Made by a program: the position numbers and the translations under genes. Below are positions 50,857 through 59,862 of a stretch of 64,000 bases of DNA, in pieces (the stretch's first letter is position 1; each line of letters begins with the position of its first letter). The notes below the pieces were generated by a model. That model made no database searches. It saw only the letters and a program-made list of their open reading frames with translations, and was not told the origin of the DNA. This DNA is from Caulobacter sp. FWC2 (GTDB lineage Bacteria; Pseudomonadota; Alphaproteobacteria; Caulobacterales; Caulobacteraceae). The stretch covers positions 1,550,001 through 1,614,000 of the forward strand of contig NZ_PEBF01000001.1 in NCBI RefSeq assembly GCF_002742625.1, read 5' to 3'.

Positions 50857-51339
50857 ATGAGCGTCGCCTTCACGAAGGAAGGCGACAGCGAGGCCTTCGC
50901 GGCTGATCTGCCCGATCGCCCGATCTCCACCCATCCCAATCTCGTCACGTCGGAAGGCCTGGCCCAGATCGAGGCCGAGCTGGCGTCGGCGCGCGCCGCG
51001 TATAGCGCGGCCCAGACCGCCGGCGGGGCGGCCGATGGCGATCGCACGGCCATGGCCCGCGCCACCCGCGACCTGCGCTACTGGTCGGCCCGCCGCGCCA
51101 CCGCCCAGCTGATGGAGCGTGACCCAGCCAAGACCGTCGTGCAGTTCGGCGACCGCGTGACCTTCGAGCGCGAGGACGGCCGCGTGCAGACCTTCCGCAT
51201 CGTCGGCGAGGACGAGGCCGACCCGGCTCAGGGCTCGGTGTCGTATGTCGCGCCGATCGCCCGCGCCCTGCTGGGCAAGGTCGTCGGCGATACCTCGCCC
51301 GCCCCCGGCGGCGAGGTCGAGATCACGTCCATCGGATAG
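50857..51339 (+). CDS. GreA/GreB-family protein
   Basis: The 160-residue protein has a helical N-terminus (LVTSEGLAQIEAELASARAAY, then RDLRYWSARRATAQLME) and a C-terminal GreA FKBP-like domain (VVQFGDRVTFEREDGRVQTFRIVG, ALLGKVVGDT). The coiled coil seems shorter than in GreA, so it may act on RNA polymerase as a Gre-like or Rnk-like factor. True GreA is expected elsewhere in the genome. Confidence 0.88.
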   Translation: MSVAFTKEGDSEAFAADLPDRPISTHPNLVTSEGLAQIEAELASARAAYSAAQTAGGAADGDRTAMARATRDLRYWSARRATAQLMERDPAKTVVQFGDRVTFEREDGRVQTFRIVGEDEADPAQGSVSYVAPIARALLGKVVGDTSPAPGGEVEITSIG

Positions 51340-51391
51340 TTCAGCAAGTTCCGGATTGTCAGCGGCCGCGGGGCGGGTTCCCTTGCGGCCG

Positions 51392-52033
51392 ATGTTCGTT
51401 CCGCTCACCGCCCAAGCCCTTCTTGAAGCCCGCAGGCATCTTGCGTCCGTCGACCCGGCGCTGGCCGCGATCGAGGCCGTCACGCCGTCCTTCGAGTGGC
51501 GCGTCAGCACGGGCGGCTTTGCCGGTCTGCTCAAGATGGTCGTACAGCAGCAGGTGTCCTTGGCCTCGGCCGCCGCCATCTGGGCGCGGGTGGAGGCCGG
51601 CCTTCCTGACATGACTCCCGACGCGGTGATGGGTCATGAGGACGCCTACCTGCTGTCGCTGGGTCTCTCGCGGCCCAAGGCGCGCTATGCCCGCGCCCTG
51701 GCGCAAGCGCATCTCACCGGCGCCTGCGACTTCGACGCCCTGCCGGGGCTGTCCGACGACGAGGCCATCGCGGCCCTGACCGCCATCACGGGCATCGGCC
51801 GCTGGACCGCTGAGATCTATCTGATGTTCACCCAAGGGCGGCTGGACATGTTCCCCGGCGGCGATATCGCCCTGCAGGAAGCCATGCGGTGGACCGATCG
51901 CGCCGAGGTTCGTCCGACCGAGAAACAGGCCTATGCGCGAGCCGAACTCTGGCGGCCCTATCGCGGTGTCGCCGCCCATCTGCTGTGGGCCTGCTACGGC
52001 GCCGTCAAACGACGCGAGATCGCGCCTTTCTAA
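51392..52033 (+). CDS. DNA-3-methyladenine glycosylase II (AlkA-like)
   Basis: ATG 51392 is preferred to 51245, which overlaps the Gre gene (213 aa). The HhH-GPD fold is clear: LKMVVQQQVSLASAAAIWAR, the hairpin LTAITGIGRWTAEIYLMF and the catalytic Asp in MFPGGDIALQEA. It removes alkylated bases in base-excision repair. It is short because the AlkA N-terminal domain is missing, as in many bacterial MpgII-type enzymes. Confidence 0.92.
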   Translation: MFVPLTAQALLEARRHLASVDPALAAIEAVTPSFEWRVSTGGFAGLLKMVVQQQVSLASAAAIWARVEAGLPDMTPDAVMGHEDAYLLSLGLSRPKARYARALAQAHLTGACDFDALPGLSDDEAIAALTAITGIGRWTAEIYLMFTQGRLDMFPGGDIALQEAMRWTDRAEVRPTEKQAYARAELWRPYRGVAAHLLWACYGAVKRREIAPF

Positions 52034-52210
52034 ATCCCGTCGGCGAGATGTCTTGGTTCTGTCGCTGACATGGCCCATCCTTTCCATGCGTTCGGGAATG
52101 AATGGCGATTCCCTGAATAGCGTAGGAAGGAGGCCCGTCTTCAGTCCTGTCGCGTACCACATCAGCCGAGGTGCTGAACGCTCAGCCGTTCGCCTCGAAG
52201 GGGGGATCTG

Positions 52211-52771
52211 ATGCAGGTCCTCACACGCCCGCCCTCGGGCATGCCGGCCCTCGTGCTCAACGCCGATTTCAGGCCGCTCAGCTATTATCCGCTGTCCCTC
52301 TGGCCGTGGCAGGAGGTGATCAAGGCGGTGTTCCTGGATCGCGTCGACGTCGTGGCCAGCTACGACCAGGTCGTCCATTCGCCGTCGTTCGAGATGCGAC
52401 TGCCCAGCGTCGTGGCGCTGAAGCAGTACGTGCCTCAGGAGCGGCCGCCGGCCTTCACGCGCTTCAACCTGTTCCTGCGCGACAGCTTCAGCTGCCAGTA
52501 CTGCGGTTCGCCGGAGGATCTGACCTTCGACCATGTGATCCCCCGCTCGCGTGGCGGCCGGACCACCTGGGAGAACATCGTCACCGCCTGCGCGCCCTGT
52601 AATCTCAGCAAGGGCGGCCGCACGCCGCGCGAGGCGGGCATGCAGCCCTTCCACAACGCCCGCCGTCCGTCGATGCATGAGCTGCAGGAGCGGGGGCGCC
52701 GCTTCCCGCCGGGCCGGCTGCACGTCAGCTGGCTGGACTATCTGTACTGGGACATCGAGCTGGAGGCTTAA
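52211..52771 (+). CDS. HNH endonuclease-domain protein
   Basis: The 186-residue protein carries one HNH zinc-finger domain near residues 95-140: CQYCGSPEDLTFDHVIPRSR, then TTWENIVTACAPCNLSKGG, with two CxxC pairs. The N-terminal half (LNADFRPLSYYPLSLWPWQEV) is a conserved part of this widespread cellular HNH group. It stands alone between repair-type genes, not in a phage or toxin context. Confidence 0.93.
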   Translation: MQVLTRPPSGMPALVLNADFRPLSYYPLSLWPWQEVIKAVFLDRVDVVASYDQVVHSPSFEMRLPSVVALKQYVPQERPPAFTRFNLFLRDSFSCQYCGSPEDLTFDHVIPRSRGGRTTWENIVTACAPCNLSKGGRTPREAGMQPFHNARRPSMHELQERGRRFPPGRLHVSWLDYLYWDIELEA

Positions 52772-52906
52772 GAGCCTCTGGCTTCAGACAGCAAAACGGC
52801 CCGGGTTGGGCGCGAGGGGATAGCTGCCTCGCGCCGTTGCCATGCAACCCGAACCTGGAGCGGCGGGTTTTTACTCCGAGGCCAAAAAGCCACGGGAGAC
52901 TAAGCC

Positions 52907-53191
52907 ATGAGCCGACAACCCAATACCGACGGCGACCAACGCCACTTCACGCACGGCACCGCCGCGTCCACGGCCGACATGGCCTCGGAGAGCAAGGCGC
53001 GTCCGGAAGACCGCCATATCGACGCGCCGCACGCGCGCGAGGCCAAGCGTCCGTTGGCCGACAACGAAAAGCACGACCAACTGGCCAGCAAGGTCGCCAA
53101 CTCCGAAAGCCGTCAGGAAGCCCTGCTGGACGAAGGTCTGGAAGAAAGCTTCCCGGGCAGCGACCCGGTCAGCGTCAAGCGCATTACCTGA
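52907..53191 (+). CDS. Small hydrophilic protein with ESFPGSDP motif
   Basis: The 94-residue protein is very polar (Asp, Glu, Lys, His) and likely disordered apart from its C-terminus, EALLDEGLEESFPGSDPVSV. The motif (E)ESFP(A/G)SDP marks a common family of small proteins in alphaproteobacteria, function unknown. CGGGAGAC precedes the ATG. It overlaps the convergent VanZ-like gene by 8 bp. Confidence 0.85.
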   Translation: MSRQPNTDGDQRHFTHGTAASTADMASESKARPEDRHIDAPHAREAKRPLADNEKHDQLASKVANSESRQEALLDEGLEESFPGSDPVSVKRIT

Positions 53192-53708
53192 CGGGAAACC
53201 GACGGGCGGCGCGCTCGGCGAAGCTGGGCGCGTCCGTCTGCGTCGGTGAGAAGGCCGTCGCGCGCTGGCGGCGGCCGCGACGCCGATCAAGCGCGGCGAT
53301 CTGGGCGAAGGTCAGGTCGCCCTGTTCGCGGGCCAGCTTGCGAACGGTCTCGATCATGCTGGCGCCATAGATCGTCAGGATGCCGGCCGCGTCGGCCAGC
53401 CAGTCGGCGATATTGCCGTCGCGGTGGGCGATGATCTGGGCGACCTCGACCGCCGCGCCCAGCACCAGGGCCGCGATGGCCAGGTCATTGCGGCGCATGC
53501 GGGGGAAAGCCAGGAACGACACGGCAAGCAGGCCGCCGAAGGCGATGGCGTGCGCTTCCTTGTCGGTGAGGCCGAAGTGGCCCTCCGCCCCCTGGAACGG
53601 ACCTAGAGTCAGCACCACCACGGCCAGGGATCCAGCCACCAGCGTGAAACGCGCGGCGGCGACGAAGTGGACGGGCTTGAACATGGGACGCGACCTCCGG
53701 AAGGACAT
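53184..53708 (-). CDS. VanZ-like membrane protein
   Basis: The 174-residue protein has about four membrane helices (FTLVAGSLAVVVLTLGPF, EAHAIAFGGLLAVSFLAF, LAIAALVLGAAVEVAQII, WLADAAGILTIYG) with the VanZ pattern of charged residues between them (DKEAHAIAFG, HRDGNIADWLAD). The role of stand-alone VanZ proteins is unclear. The C-terminus is basic and cytoplasmic. Confidence 0.88.
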   Translation of the reverse strand: MSFRRSRPMFKPVHFVAAARFTLVAGSLAVVVLTLGPFQGAEGHFGLTDKEAHAIAFGGLLAVSFLAFPRMRRNDLAIAALVLGAAVEVAQIIAHRDGNIADWLADAAGILTIYGASMIETVRKLAREQGDLTFAQIAALDRRRGRRQRATAFSPTQTDAPSFAERAARRFPVR

Positions 53709-53771
53709 GCGGGTCCTAACCTGGAAGGTCGCGCCATCCGGTGAACGGACAGGGTTAGCGGAAGGTGACCG

Positions 53772-55538
53772 CTATTTCTTCGCGCCTTCCGCCGCTTTCT
53801 TGGCTTCGGCCTCGGCCTTGGCGGCGTCGTCCTGGGCCTTCTTCCAGGCCTGATAAGCTTCCAGATAAGGCTGCCGGCGCAGGACCTTGGAGGCCGGGTC
53901 GACGATGATCGGCACGGTGTCGCCGATGCTCACCCGGCCTGTTCCGTCGGCCATCGGCAGGGTGACGATCCTGTCGCCGACCTTGACGTCCACCGGCATC
54001 GGGAAGGGTTTGTTCTTGGGCGTCTTCCAGGTCAGCACCAGGTCGCCGCCCTCGCGGCTCTCGACCAGTTCCGGCGGCGCGGCCTCATAGAGATAGACGT
54101 CGAAGAACCAGCAATAGTCCTTGCCGGTCACCCGGTTTACGATCTTGATATAGTCCTGGGTGCCCAGGTAGCGGGTCGTGAAGTTGCCCGGCTTGGGATC
54201 GTCGCGGCCGTAGACAGCGATGCGGGTGATCTTGAAGAAGGCCTCGTCGCCGACCAGGGTCCGCAGCGTGTGCAGGACGTTGGCGGCCTTGTAGTAGATG
54301 TCGTTCCCCGGCCCGCGCTCGCCGTTATAGACCTCGTCTTCCTTCAGCTGTTTGCCGGAGACGATCGGGAACCTGTTCTTGGTGTCGACCCGCATCTGGT
54401 TCAGGCGCGCCATGTACTCCATGTCGCCGTGCAGCCACTGGGACATCAGCGGCTGCATGTAGGTCCCATAGCCCTCGTGCAGCCACATGTCGTCATTGTC
54501 GCTGTTGGTCAGTTGGTTGCCGAACCACTCGTGCGCGAACTCGTGCTGCAGCAGCCAGTCGAAGCCGTAGACCTCCTTCTTGTACTTGTTGCCGTAGGCG
54601 TTGATCGTCTGGTGCTCCATGCCCAGGTGGGGGGTCTCGACCACGCCCATCTTCTCGTCGCGGAACGGGTAGGGGCCGATCATCTGCTCGTAGAAATCCA
54701 GCATCGGCGCGAACTCGGCGAACAGGCCCTTGGCCTTGTCGGCGCTGCCTTTCAGATACCAGAACGACATCGGGAAGCTGTCGCCGAAGCGGCTCTTATA
54801 GGTGGCCGTCATCTCCTCGTAGGGGCCGACATCCAGGGCGATGGCGTAGGTGTTCGGGTTCTTGGCCCGCCAGTTGTAGGTTCGCCAGCCGTCCTTCTCG
54901 GTCATGCCCATGAAGACGCCGTTGGCCGGGGCGACCAGAGGGGCGGGGACGGTGATGTGCAGGTCGACCAGCTTCGGCTCGCCCGTCGGATAGTCGATGC
55001 AGGGCCAGAAGATGTCGCAGCCGTCGCCTTGTACGGCGGTCGCGATCCAGGGCTCGCCGGTCGGCGCCTTGCTCCAGACGAAGCCGCCGTCCCACGGGGC
55101 GCGCTTGGCCTCCAGCGGGACGCCGTCATAGTTGACGACGACCGTCACCGACCTGCCCTTGGCCACCCTCTTCGGCAGGGTGATGGTCATCCGGCCTTCG
55201 GGATTTGTCCAGGCCGTGGGTTTCAGCGCCTTGCCGTCGATGGTCAGCTTGCGGATCATGAAGACGCGGTCGAAGTCGAGGACCAGCTTGTCCAGCCGCG
55301 CCTTGGCCGTGAAGGTCAGGGTCGCTTCGCCCTCGATCGCCTTCTTGTCGGGCAGGATCTTGAACTTGAGGTCGGCGTGCTCGAAGTCCAGCGCCCGCTG
55401 CTCGGCGGGCATCGGGCCGCCGGTCTGCAGGCTGAGTTCGCTGGTCTTCAGAGGCTCGCTAGCGTGAGCCGTCGACAGGGCCAGCAGCGACGCCGCGCAG
55501 GCGGCGAAGATACGGAACGACAAGAAGGCGACTCCCAA
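53772..55538 (-). CDS. M1-family zinc aminopeptidase, exported
   Basis: The 588-residue protein has a signal peptide (ending AHA before SEPLKTS), an N-terminal beta domain and the M1 catalytic core: GMEHQTINAYG in place of GxMEN, HEFAHEWFGNQ (HEXXHX18E) and the third ligand in LHEGYGTYM. It ends with a Lys/Ala-rich tail. It is a probable periplasmic aminopeptidase. It is shorter than PepN because the C-terminal helical domain is absent. Confidence 0.94.
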   Translation of the reverse strand: MGVAFLSFRIFAACAASLLALSTAHASEPLKTSELSLQTGGPMPAEQRALDFEHADLKFKILPDKKAIEGEATLTFTAKARLDKLVLDFDRVFMIRKLTIDGKALKPTAWTNPEGRMTITLPKRVAKGRSVTVVVNYDGVPLEAKRAPWDGGFVWSKAPTGEPWIATAVQGDGCDIFWPCIDYPTGEPKLVDLHITVPAPLVAPANGVFMGMTEKDGWRTYNWRAKNPNTYAIALDVGPYEEMTATYKSRFGDSFPMSFWYLKGSADKAKGLFAEFAPMLDFYEQMIGPYPFRDEKMGVVETPHLGMEHQTINAYGNKYKKEVYGFDWLLQHEFAHEWFGNQLTNSDNDDMWLHEGYGTYMQPLMSQWLHGDMEYMARLNQMRVDTKNRFPIVSGKQLKEDEVYNGERGPGNDIYYKAANVLHTLRTLVGDEAFFKITRIAVYGRDDPKPGNFTTRYLGTQDYIKIVNRVTGKDYCWFFDVYLYEAAPPELVESREGGDLVLTWKTPKNKPFPMPVDVKVGDRIVTLPMADGTGRVSIGDTVPIIVDPASKVLRRQPYLEAYQAWKKAQDDAAKAEAEAKKAAEGAKK

Positions 55539-55597
55539 CGCAAGGTCTTGTGGGGAGCATCGGTAGGCCCGCGCGCGGCGGGCGCCAACCCGAGGGC

Positions 55598-56158
55598 CTA
55601 GATCTTCTCGCTGATCTTGATGGCGGCGCGGCAGCCGGCCTGGATCACGGCGGTCAGCAACGGGTAGGCGACGGCTTCATGCGCGCCTTCCTCGACGGCG
55701 ATGTCGCGGTGTCCAAGCTCGTCGTCGCGGAACTGGGTCAGTTCGGCGGCCAGGGCCGGGTCGCGGTCCTTCAGCTCTTCGATTTGGCCGGCATAGTGCT
55801 TCTCGATGACGTTCTCGACGGCCTCTGTGCAGGCATGGGCGGCCTTGTCGCCCAGCAAGGCGGTGCCGGCGCCAAGCGCAAAGGCGGCGGCGCGCCAGAC
55901 CGGCGACATCAGGGTCGGGCGGACCTTGCGCTCGGCAAGCAGTTCGTTGAAGCGGCTCAGGTGGACCTGCTCGTGGCCCTCCATCTCCTGCAGTTGGCTG
56001 GCGATGCGCTCGCGGCCCGGCGCGGCGCGCATGACCGCCGCCTGGCCACGATAGATGTGCACGGCCGCCAGTTCGCCGGCCTGGTCGACGCGCAGGATCT
56101 CGGCGAGGCGCGAGCTCAGCGCGCCCTGGCCAGGGCGAGAGGGGATCGGACGGGTCAT
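55598..56158 (-). CDS. coq7: Demethoxyubiquinone hydroxylase COQ7
   Basis: ATG 56158 gives 186 aa. The di-iron ligands appear in two EXXH repeats: DQAGELAAVHIYRGQ and EMEGHEQVHL, then DDELGHRDIAVEEGAHEA. It carries out the C5/C6 hydroxylation step of ubiquinone synthesis. The start overlaps the stop of the upstream dsbB-like gene (TGATG), so the two are coupled. Confidence 0.94.
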   Translation of the reverse strand: MTRPIPSRPGQGALSSRLAEILRVDQAGELAAVHIYRGQAAVMRAAPGRERIASQLQEMEGHEQVHLSRFNELLAERKVRPTLMSPVWRAAAFALGAGTALLGDKAAHACTEAVENVIEKHYAGQIEELKDRDPALAAELTQFRDDELGHRDIAVEEGAHEAVAYPLLTAVIQAGCRAAIKISEKI

Positions 56159-56778
56159 CACAGCGTCTCCGTCTTGCGCAGGCCCGCCAGCACCGACCAG
56201 ACGGTCAGCTTCAGCGAGACCAGGGCGTTCCAGCCCGCCATCGACAGCCCCAGGAACACCCAGGCGGCCTTGTCGCACATCGGCGGCTTGATCTTCAGCG
56301 AGCCGTCCAGCATGGCCGAGAGGTTGACCGCGCTGGCCGCGCCCGTGCCGGTGCAGGTGGTCGGACCCGGCCACCACTTCCACTCGACGCCCGCGTGGAA
56401 GGCGGCCAGACCCGTCCCGTACAGGAAGGTCGCGCCCAGCAGCAGGTTCACCGGTAGACGTAGGCGAGCCCACAGCGGCGCGCGCTGCAGGACGGCGCCG
56501 ATCAGGCCGACGGTCCCGGCCACCCAATAGACCTCGCGGGCCTTCAGGCAGAGGTGGCAAGGGGCGAGATGGCCGAAGGTCTCGAACGCATGGGCGATGG
56601 CCAGCATCAGCGCGCTGGACAGGAAGGCGACCAACGGCCAGTGGCGCGTCACCAGGTCGTAGACGACGCCGATGAAGGTCGGGGCTTCGGCCGCCGCGGG
56701 CGCGGGACCGCGCACTGGCGTGGCGGCGGGCGTCGCGCCGCCGGCCGGGATTTCAGTCTTCGGATCGTCGTTCGTCAC
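56158..56778 (-). CDS. DsbB-family disulfide-bond protein
   Basis: GTG 56776-56778 overlaps the upstream stop and gives 206 aa. After a Pro/Ala-rich N-terminus come four membrane helices with the quinone-linked pair CHLC (in LAPCHLCLKAREVYWVAG) and a second periplasmic Cys pair (TTCTGTG and PPMCDK). It reoxidises a DsbA-type partner through quinone. It sits next to the ubiquinone gene coq7. Confidence 0.9.
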   Translation of the reverse strand: MTNDDPKTEIPAGGATPAATPVRGPAPAAAEAPTFIGVVYDLVTRHWPLVAFLSSALMLAIAHAFETFGHLAPCHLCLKAREVYWVAGTVGLIGAVLQRAPLWARLRLPVNLLLGATFLYGTGLAAFHAGVEWKWWPGPTTCTGTGAASAVNLSAMLDGSLKIKPPMCDKAAWVFLGLSMAGWNALVSLKLTVWSVLAGLRKTETL

Positions 56779-57383
56779 GCGGCGCAAGCTCCAGCATGTC
56801 CGCCCCCGCCGATGAAGTGGCTGGCCGTCAGGCCGATGACAAGGAGGGCGATCAAAATTCCGGCGAACAGGGCCAGGCGGCGCTCGACGATCGGCAGCAG
56901 GGTGGGGCCGAACTTCTTGACGATGAAGGCGACCATGAAGAAGCGCGCGCCGCGCGTCACGGCCGAGGCGGCGACGAAGATCGGGAAGCTGAAGGCCGCG
57001 ACACCAGAAGCGATGGTCACCAGCTTGTAAGGGATCGGGGTCAGGCCCTTGGCCAGGATCACCCAGACGCCGTACTTGCCGTACCAGCACTGGAACTGCT
57101 CGAGGCCGCCGGCGTGGCCGGTGGCCGACATCATCCAGAGGCCGAAATCGCGCAGGAAATAGCCGATGGCCCAGCCCAGCATGCCGCCCAGCACCGAACC
57201 GAGCGTGCAGATCAGGGCGTAGCGCCAGGCCTTCTCCGGCTTGGCCAGCACCATCGGGGCCAGCATCACGTCCGGAGGAATCGGGAAGAACGAGCTCTCG
57301 GCGAACGAGACGGCGAAAAGGCTCTTGGGAGCGTGGCGGGAAGCGGCCAGGCCCATGACCCAGTCGTACATACGGCGCAGCAT
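56775..57383 (-). CDS. YqaA/DedA-like (SNARE-associated) membrane protein
   Basis: The 202-residue protein has several membrane helices and the VTT-domain features: FAESSFFPIPPDVMLAP, GSVLGGMLGWAIGYFLRD and GLTPIPYKLVTIASG. The glycine/proline re-entrant segments mark the DedA superfamily, some members of which flip carrier lipids. It is first in the yqaA-dsbB-coq7 leftward cluster and overlaps dsbB by four bases. Confidence 0.92.
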   Translation of the reverse strand: MLRRMYDWVMGLAASRHAPKSLFAVSFAESSFFPIPPDVMLAPMVLAKPEKAWRYALICTLGSVLGGMLGWAIGYFLRDFGLWMMSATGHAGGLEQFQCWYGKYGVWVILAKGLTPIPYKLVTIASGVAAFSFPIFVAASAVTRGARFFMVAFIVKKFGPTLLPIVERRLALFAGILIALLVIGLTASHFIGGGGHAGACAA

Positions 57384-57501
57384 GCGAACTCCGAAGAAAC
57401 CTGTTGCGCGTTGCTAGCAGGGCCAAGCGAGCTTGTCCGCAAGGATGTCGGCGCGCGCGGCTTCCCGGCCCACGCGCGCCGCTCCTAAGCTAGCCCTAGC
57501 T

Positions 57502-59712
57502 CTAGAACTTCAGCGCGAGGGAAACGCTGTAGTTTCGGCCGGGCTGGCTGTAGCCGTCCTTGACGGTCGAGCTGTCGGCCAGGCCGCGCGCGTCGCTCCA
57601 CCACCAGTACGTCTCGTCGGTCAGGTTGAAGACGCCGGCGCGCACGGTCACCGCGTCGGTGACGGCCACCCAGGCGGTGGCGTCGACGACGGTGAACGCG
57701 GGCGGCGTGAAGCAGCCGCCGGTGCAGGTGACGCCCGCGCGGCTAGCCGACTTGCGGTCGGAGTGAACGACGCTGAGATCGCCGCCGAACCGCCCCGTCG
57801 GCGCGCGATAGGCGATGCCGCCGGTCAGCTTGACCGGGTCGATCGAGACCAGCGGCGTGCGGACGCCATTGGTCTTGGACGAGCCCTTGGAATACGAGGC
57901 CGCGGCGCGGGCCGTGAAGCCCTTGCCCAGGTCGAACGAGGCCTTGGCCTCGGCGCCGCTGATCTTGGCGTCCGACAGGTTGATGTACTGGTAGACGGCC
58001 GGATTGGCGGCGGTGAAGTTCCCGCCGACCTGCACCTGCTCGATGAAGTCGTCATATTTGCCGGTGAAGCCGGTGACGGCCACCCGCCAGCCGTCTCGGT
58101 GCAGGCGAACGCCGCCTTCCAGGGTCTTGCTGGTCTCGGGCTTCAGGTCCGGGTTCGAGATCGACTTGTAGTTCGAGACCAGGTTAGCGAAGCCGGTGTT
58201 GATCTGGATGGGGGCGGGGGCCTTGAAGCCGGCGGCGGCGTTGGCGAACACGGTGACGAGGTCGCTGGCCTCCCAAACCAGGCCGAGCTTGGGCGAGACG
58301 TGCGAGTCGTGCTGGCCTGACGCGCTGGTCGTGAACAGCGGGTCGGCCTTCGGGTCCAGCTTGTAGTAGTCGAAGCGAACAGCCGGATAGATCGTCACCG
58401 GACCCGCCGTGATCTCGTCCTGCACATAGAGGCCGGCCAGGGTGAAGTCGGTGGTCGGGAAGGCCTTGCCGGGGAAGGTCTCGCCGGCCGGCGGAACCGT
58501 GCCGTCGCGCGTGCCTTGCTGGCGGGTGAGCGAGGCGTCGCCGCCCCAGACGATCTCGTGCTTCAGCGCGCCGGTGTCGAAGACGCTGTGCAACTCGACG
58601 CTGGCGCCCAGGACGCGGTTGTTGAACGTGGCGTCGCGGGTACGGTCGGCGGCCGTGTTGCGGTCCTCGGCCGAGAACTGCCGGGTCGTGCTCTTCTGCC
58701 AGTAGACGGTCGAGCGGGCGGCGTTGATCAGGCCTTCGCCGCCGTCGAAGCGGTGGTCGGCGCTGACCCGGTTGCGCTTGATCTTGTCGAAGGCGGTCAG
58801 ACCGACGACGCTGGTCGCGGCCAGCGGCGGCTTGGCGATGGCCGACAGCACGGTCCAGTCGACGTCGCGATCCATGTGGTCGACCGTCAGGCGGAAGCGA
58901 TTCCTGTCATTGGGGCTGTAGATCAGCTTGCCCAGGAACGAATTGGACTGGTTGTCCTCGGGATTGGCGGTGGTGCGGTCGGTGTTGGCCGAGTCGTTGG
59001 TCCCGGCCGTCTTCTGGCCCTTGCCGTCGCGGCGGGTGTAGGCGGCCAGGGCTTCCCATCGGTCCGACTTGCCGGCCAGCAGCAGGCTTTCGGTCCAGCT
59101 CTTGTCGGCCGAGGCGTAGCCGACGCGGGCGCGGCCGGCGAAGGTCTTGCCGTCCTTCAGGATGTCCGACGGATCCTTGGTGATGAAGCTTACAGAACCC
59201 GCCAGGCCATCGGCGCCGTACAGGGCCGAGGCGGGGCCGCGCACGATCTCGACCGACTTGAGGATATCGAGGTCGACATAGTCGCCGCGCCCGGTCGACT
59301 GGGCCCCGAAGGCGAAGCCGTCCGGCACGCGCACGCCGTCCACGACGATCAGCACGCGGTTGCCTTCCAGCCCGCGGATGTTGAAGCCGGCATTGCCGTC
59401 GCGGCCGGTCGAGGAACCGGCGGCGGTGAAGCGGGCAGGGGCGCTGCGGACCGACACGCCCGGCTCGTCGCGGACCAGATCCTTGATGTCCTTGACCAGG
59501 CCGTCCTCGATCTCGTCCGACGAGATGACGGTCACGGTGGCCGGGACCTTGGCGACCGACTTTTCCGAGCGCGTGGCGGTGACGGTGACCTTGTCGACCT
59601 CGACCGCGTCGGCGGTGTTGTCGGCGGCCCAGGCTTGGGAGGAAGGCGCGGCGGCGGCCAGGAGCGCGGCGGTGGAGGCCGCTGCGAGGGTGGCCAGCTT
59701 CAGGCGAGACAT
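57502..59712 (-). CDS. TonB-dependent receptor, heme/hemoglobin type
   Basis: The 736-residue protein has a signal peptide (to AWA), a TonB-box-like VDKVTVTATRSEK, a plug domain (FNIRGLEGNRVLIVVDGVRV) and a 22-strand-type barrel ending YSVSLALKF with the terminal Phe. The segments FKAP and NPDLKPETS match the FRAP and NPNL boxes of heme/hemoglobin receptors. It probably imports heme iron. Fur-like sites lie in the divergent promoter region, and no heme-transport operon is adjacent. Confidence 0.92.
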   Translation of the reverse strand: MSRLKLATLAAASTAALLAAAAPSSQAWAADNTADAVEVDKVTVTATRSEKSVAKVPATVTVISSDEIEDGLVKDIKDLVRDEPGVSVRSAPARFTAAGSSTGRDGNAGFNIRGLEGNRVLIVVDGVRVPDGFAFGAQSTGRGDYVDLDILKSVEIVRGPASALYGADGLAGSVSFITKDPSDILKDGKTFAGRARVGYASADKSWTESLLLAGKSDRWEALAAYTRRDGKGQKTAGTNDSANTDRTTANPEDNQSNSFLGKLIYSPNDRNRFRLTVDHMDRDVDWTVLSAIAKPPLAATSVVGLTAFDKIKRNRVSADHRFDGGEGLINAARSTVYWQKSTTRQFSAEDRNTAADRTRDATFNNRVLGASVELHSVFDTGALKHEIVWGGDASLTRQQGTRDGTVPPAGETFPGKAFPTTDFTLAGLYVQDEITAGPVTIYPAVRFDYYKLDPKADPLFTTSASGQHDSHVSPKLGLVWEASDLVTVFANAAAGFKAPAPIQINTGFANLVSNYKSISNPDLKPETSKTLEGGVRLHRDGWRVAVTGFTGKYDDFIEQVQVGGNFTAANPAVYQYINLSDAKISGAEAKASFDLGKGFTARAAASYSKGSSKTNGVRTPLVSIDPVKLTGGIAYRAPTGRFGGDLSVVHSDRKSASRAGVTCTGGCFTPPAFTVVDATAWVAVTDAVTVRAGVFNLTDETYWWWSDARGLADSSTVKDGYSQPGRNYSVSLALKF

Positions 59713-59733
59713 CGATATCCCCTTCGATGGTTG

Positions 59734-59812
59734 TTGCGACTTATTCGCAATTGGATGGCGGTGGCCTAAATCGACCCGTTGGACCGGTCAAGCTATTTGC
59801 AATTGATTCTCA
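59734..59812. promoter_or_regulatory. Two Fur-like sites between the TonB receptor and DUF4198 genes
   Basis: TTGCGA-CTTAT-TCGCAA (59734-59750) is a perfect dyad 21 bp before the receptor start. TGCAATTGATTCTCA (59798-59812) matches 10 of 14 fixed positions of the 7-1-7 Fur pattern TGATAATnATTATCA and lies 50 bp before the DUF4198 gene. Confidence 0.5.
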
Positions 59813-59862
59813 GAACTAATCGCAATATCTCAAGCCTCGCCGCGACTGGAGCGGCGACCGGG

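Noticed and set aside
50798..50857. A 19-codon minus-strand ORF near the Gre-like gene
   Set aside because: It overlaps the Gre start, has no clear ribosome site and no sign of conservation.
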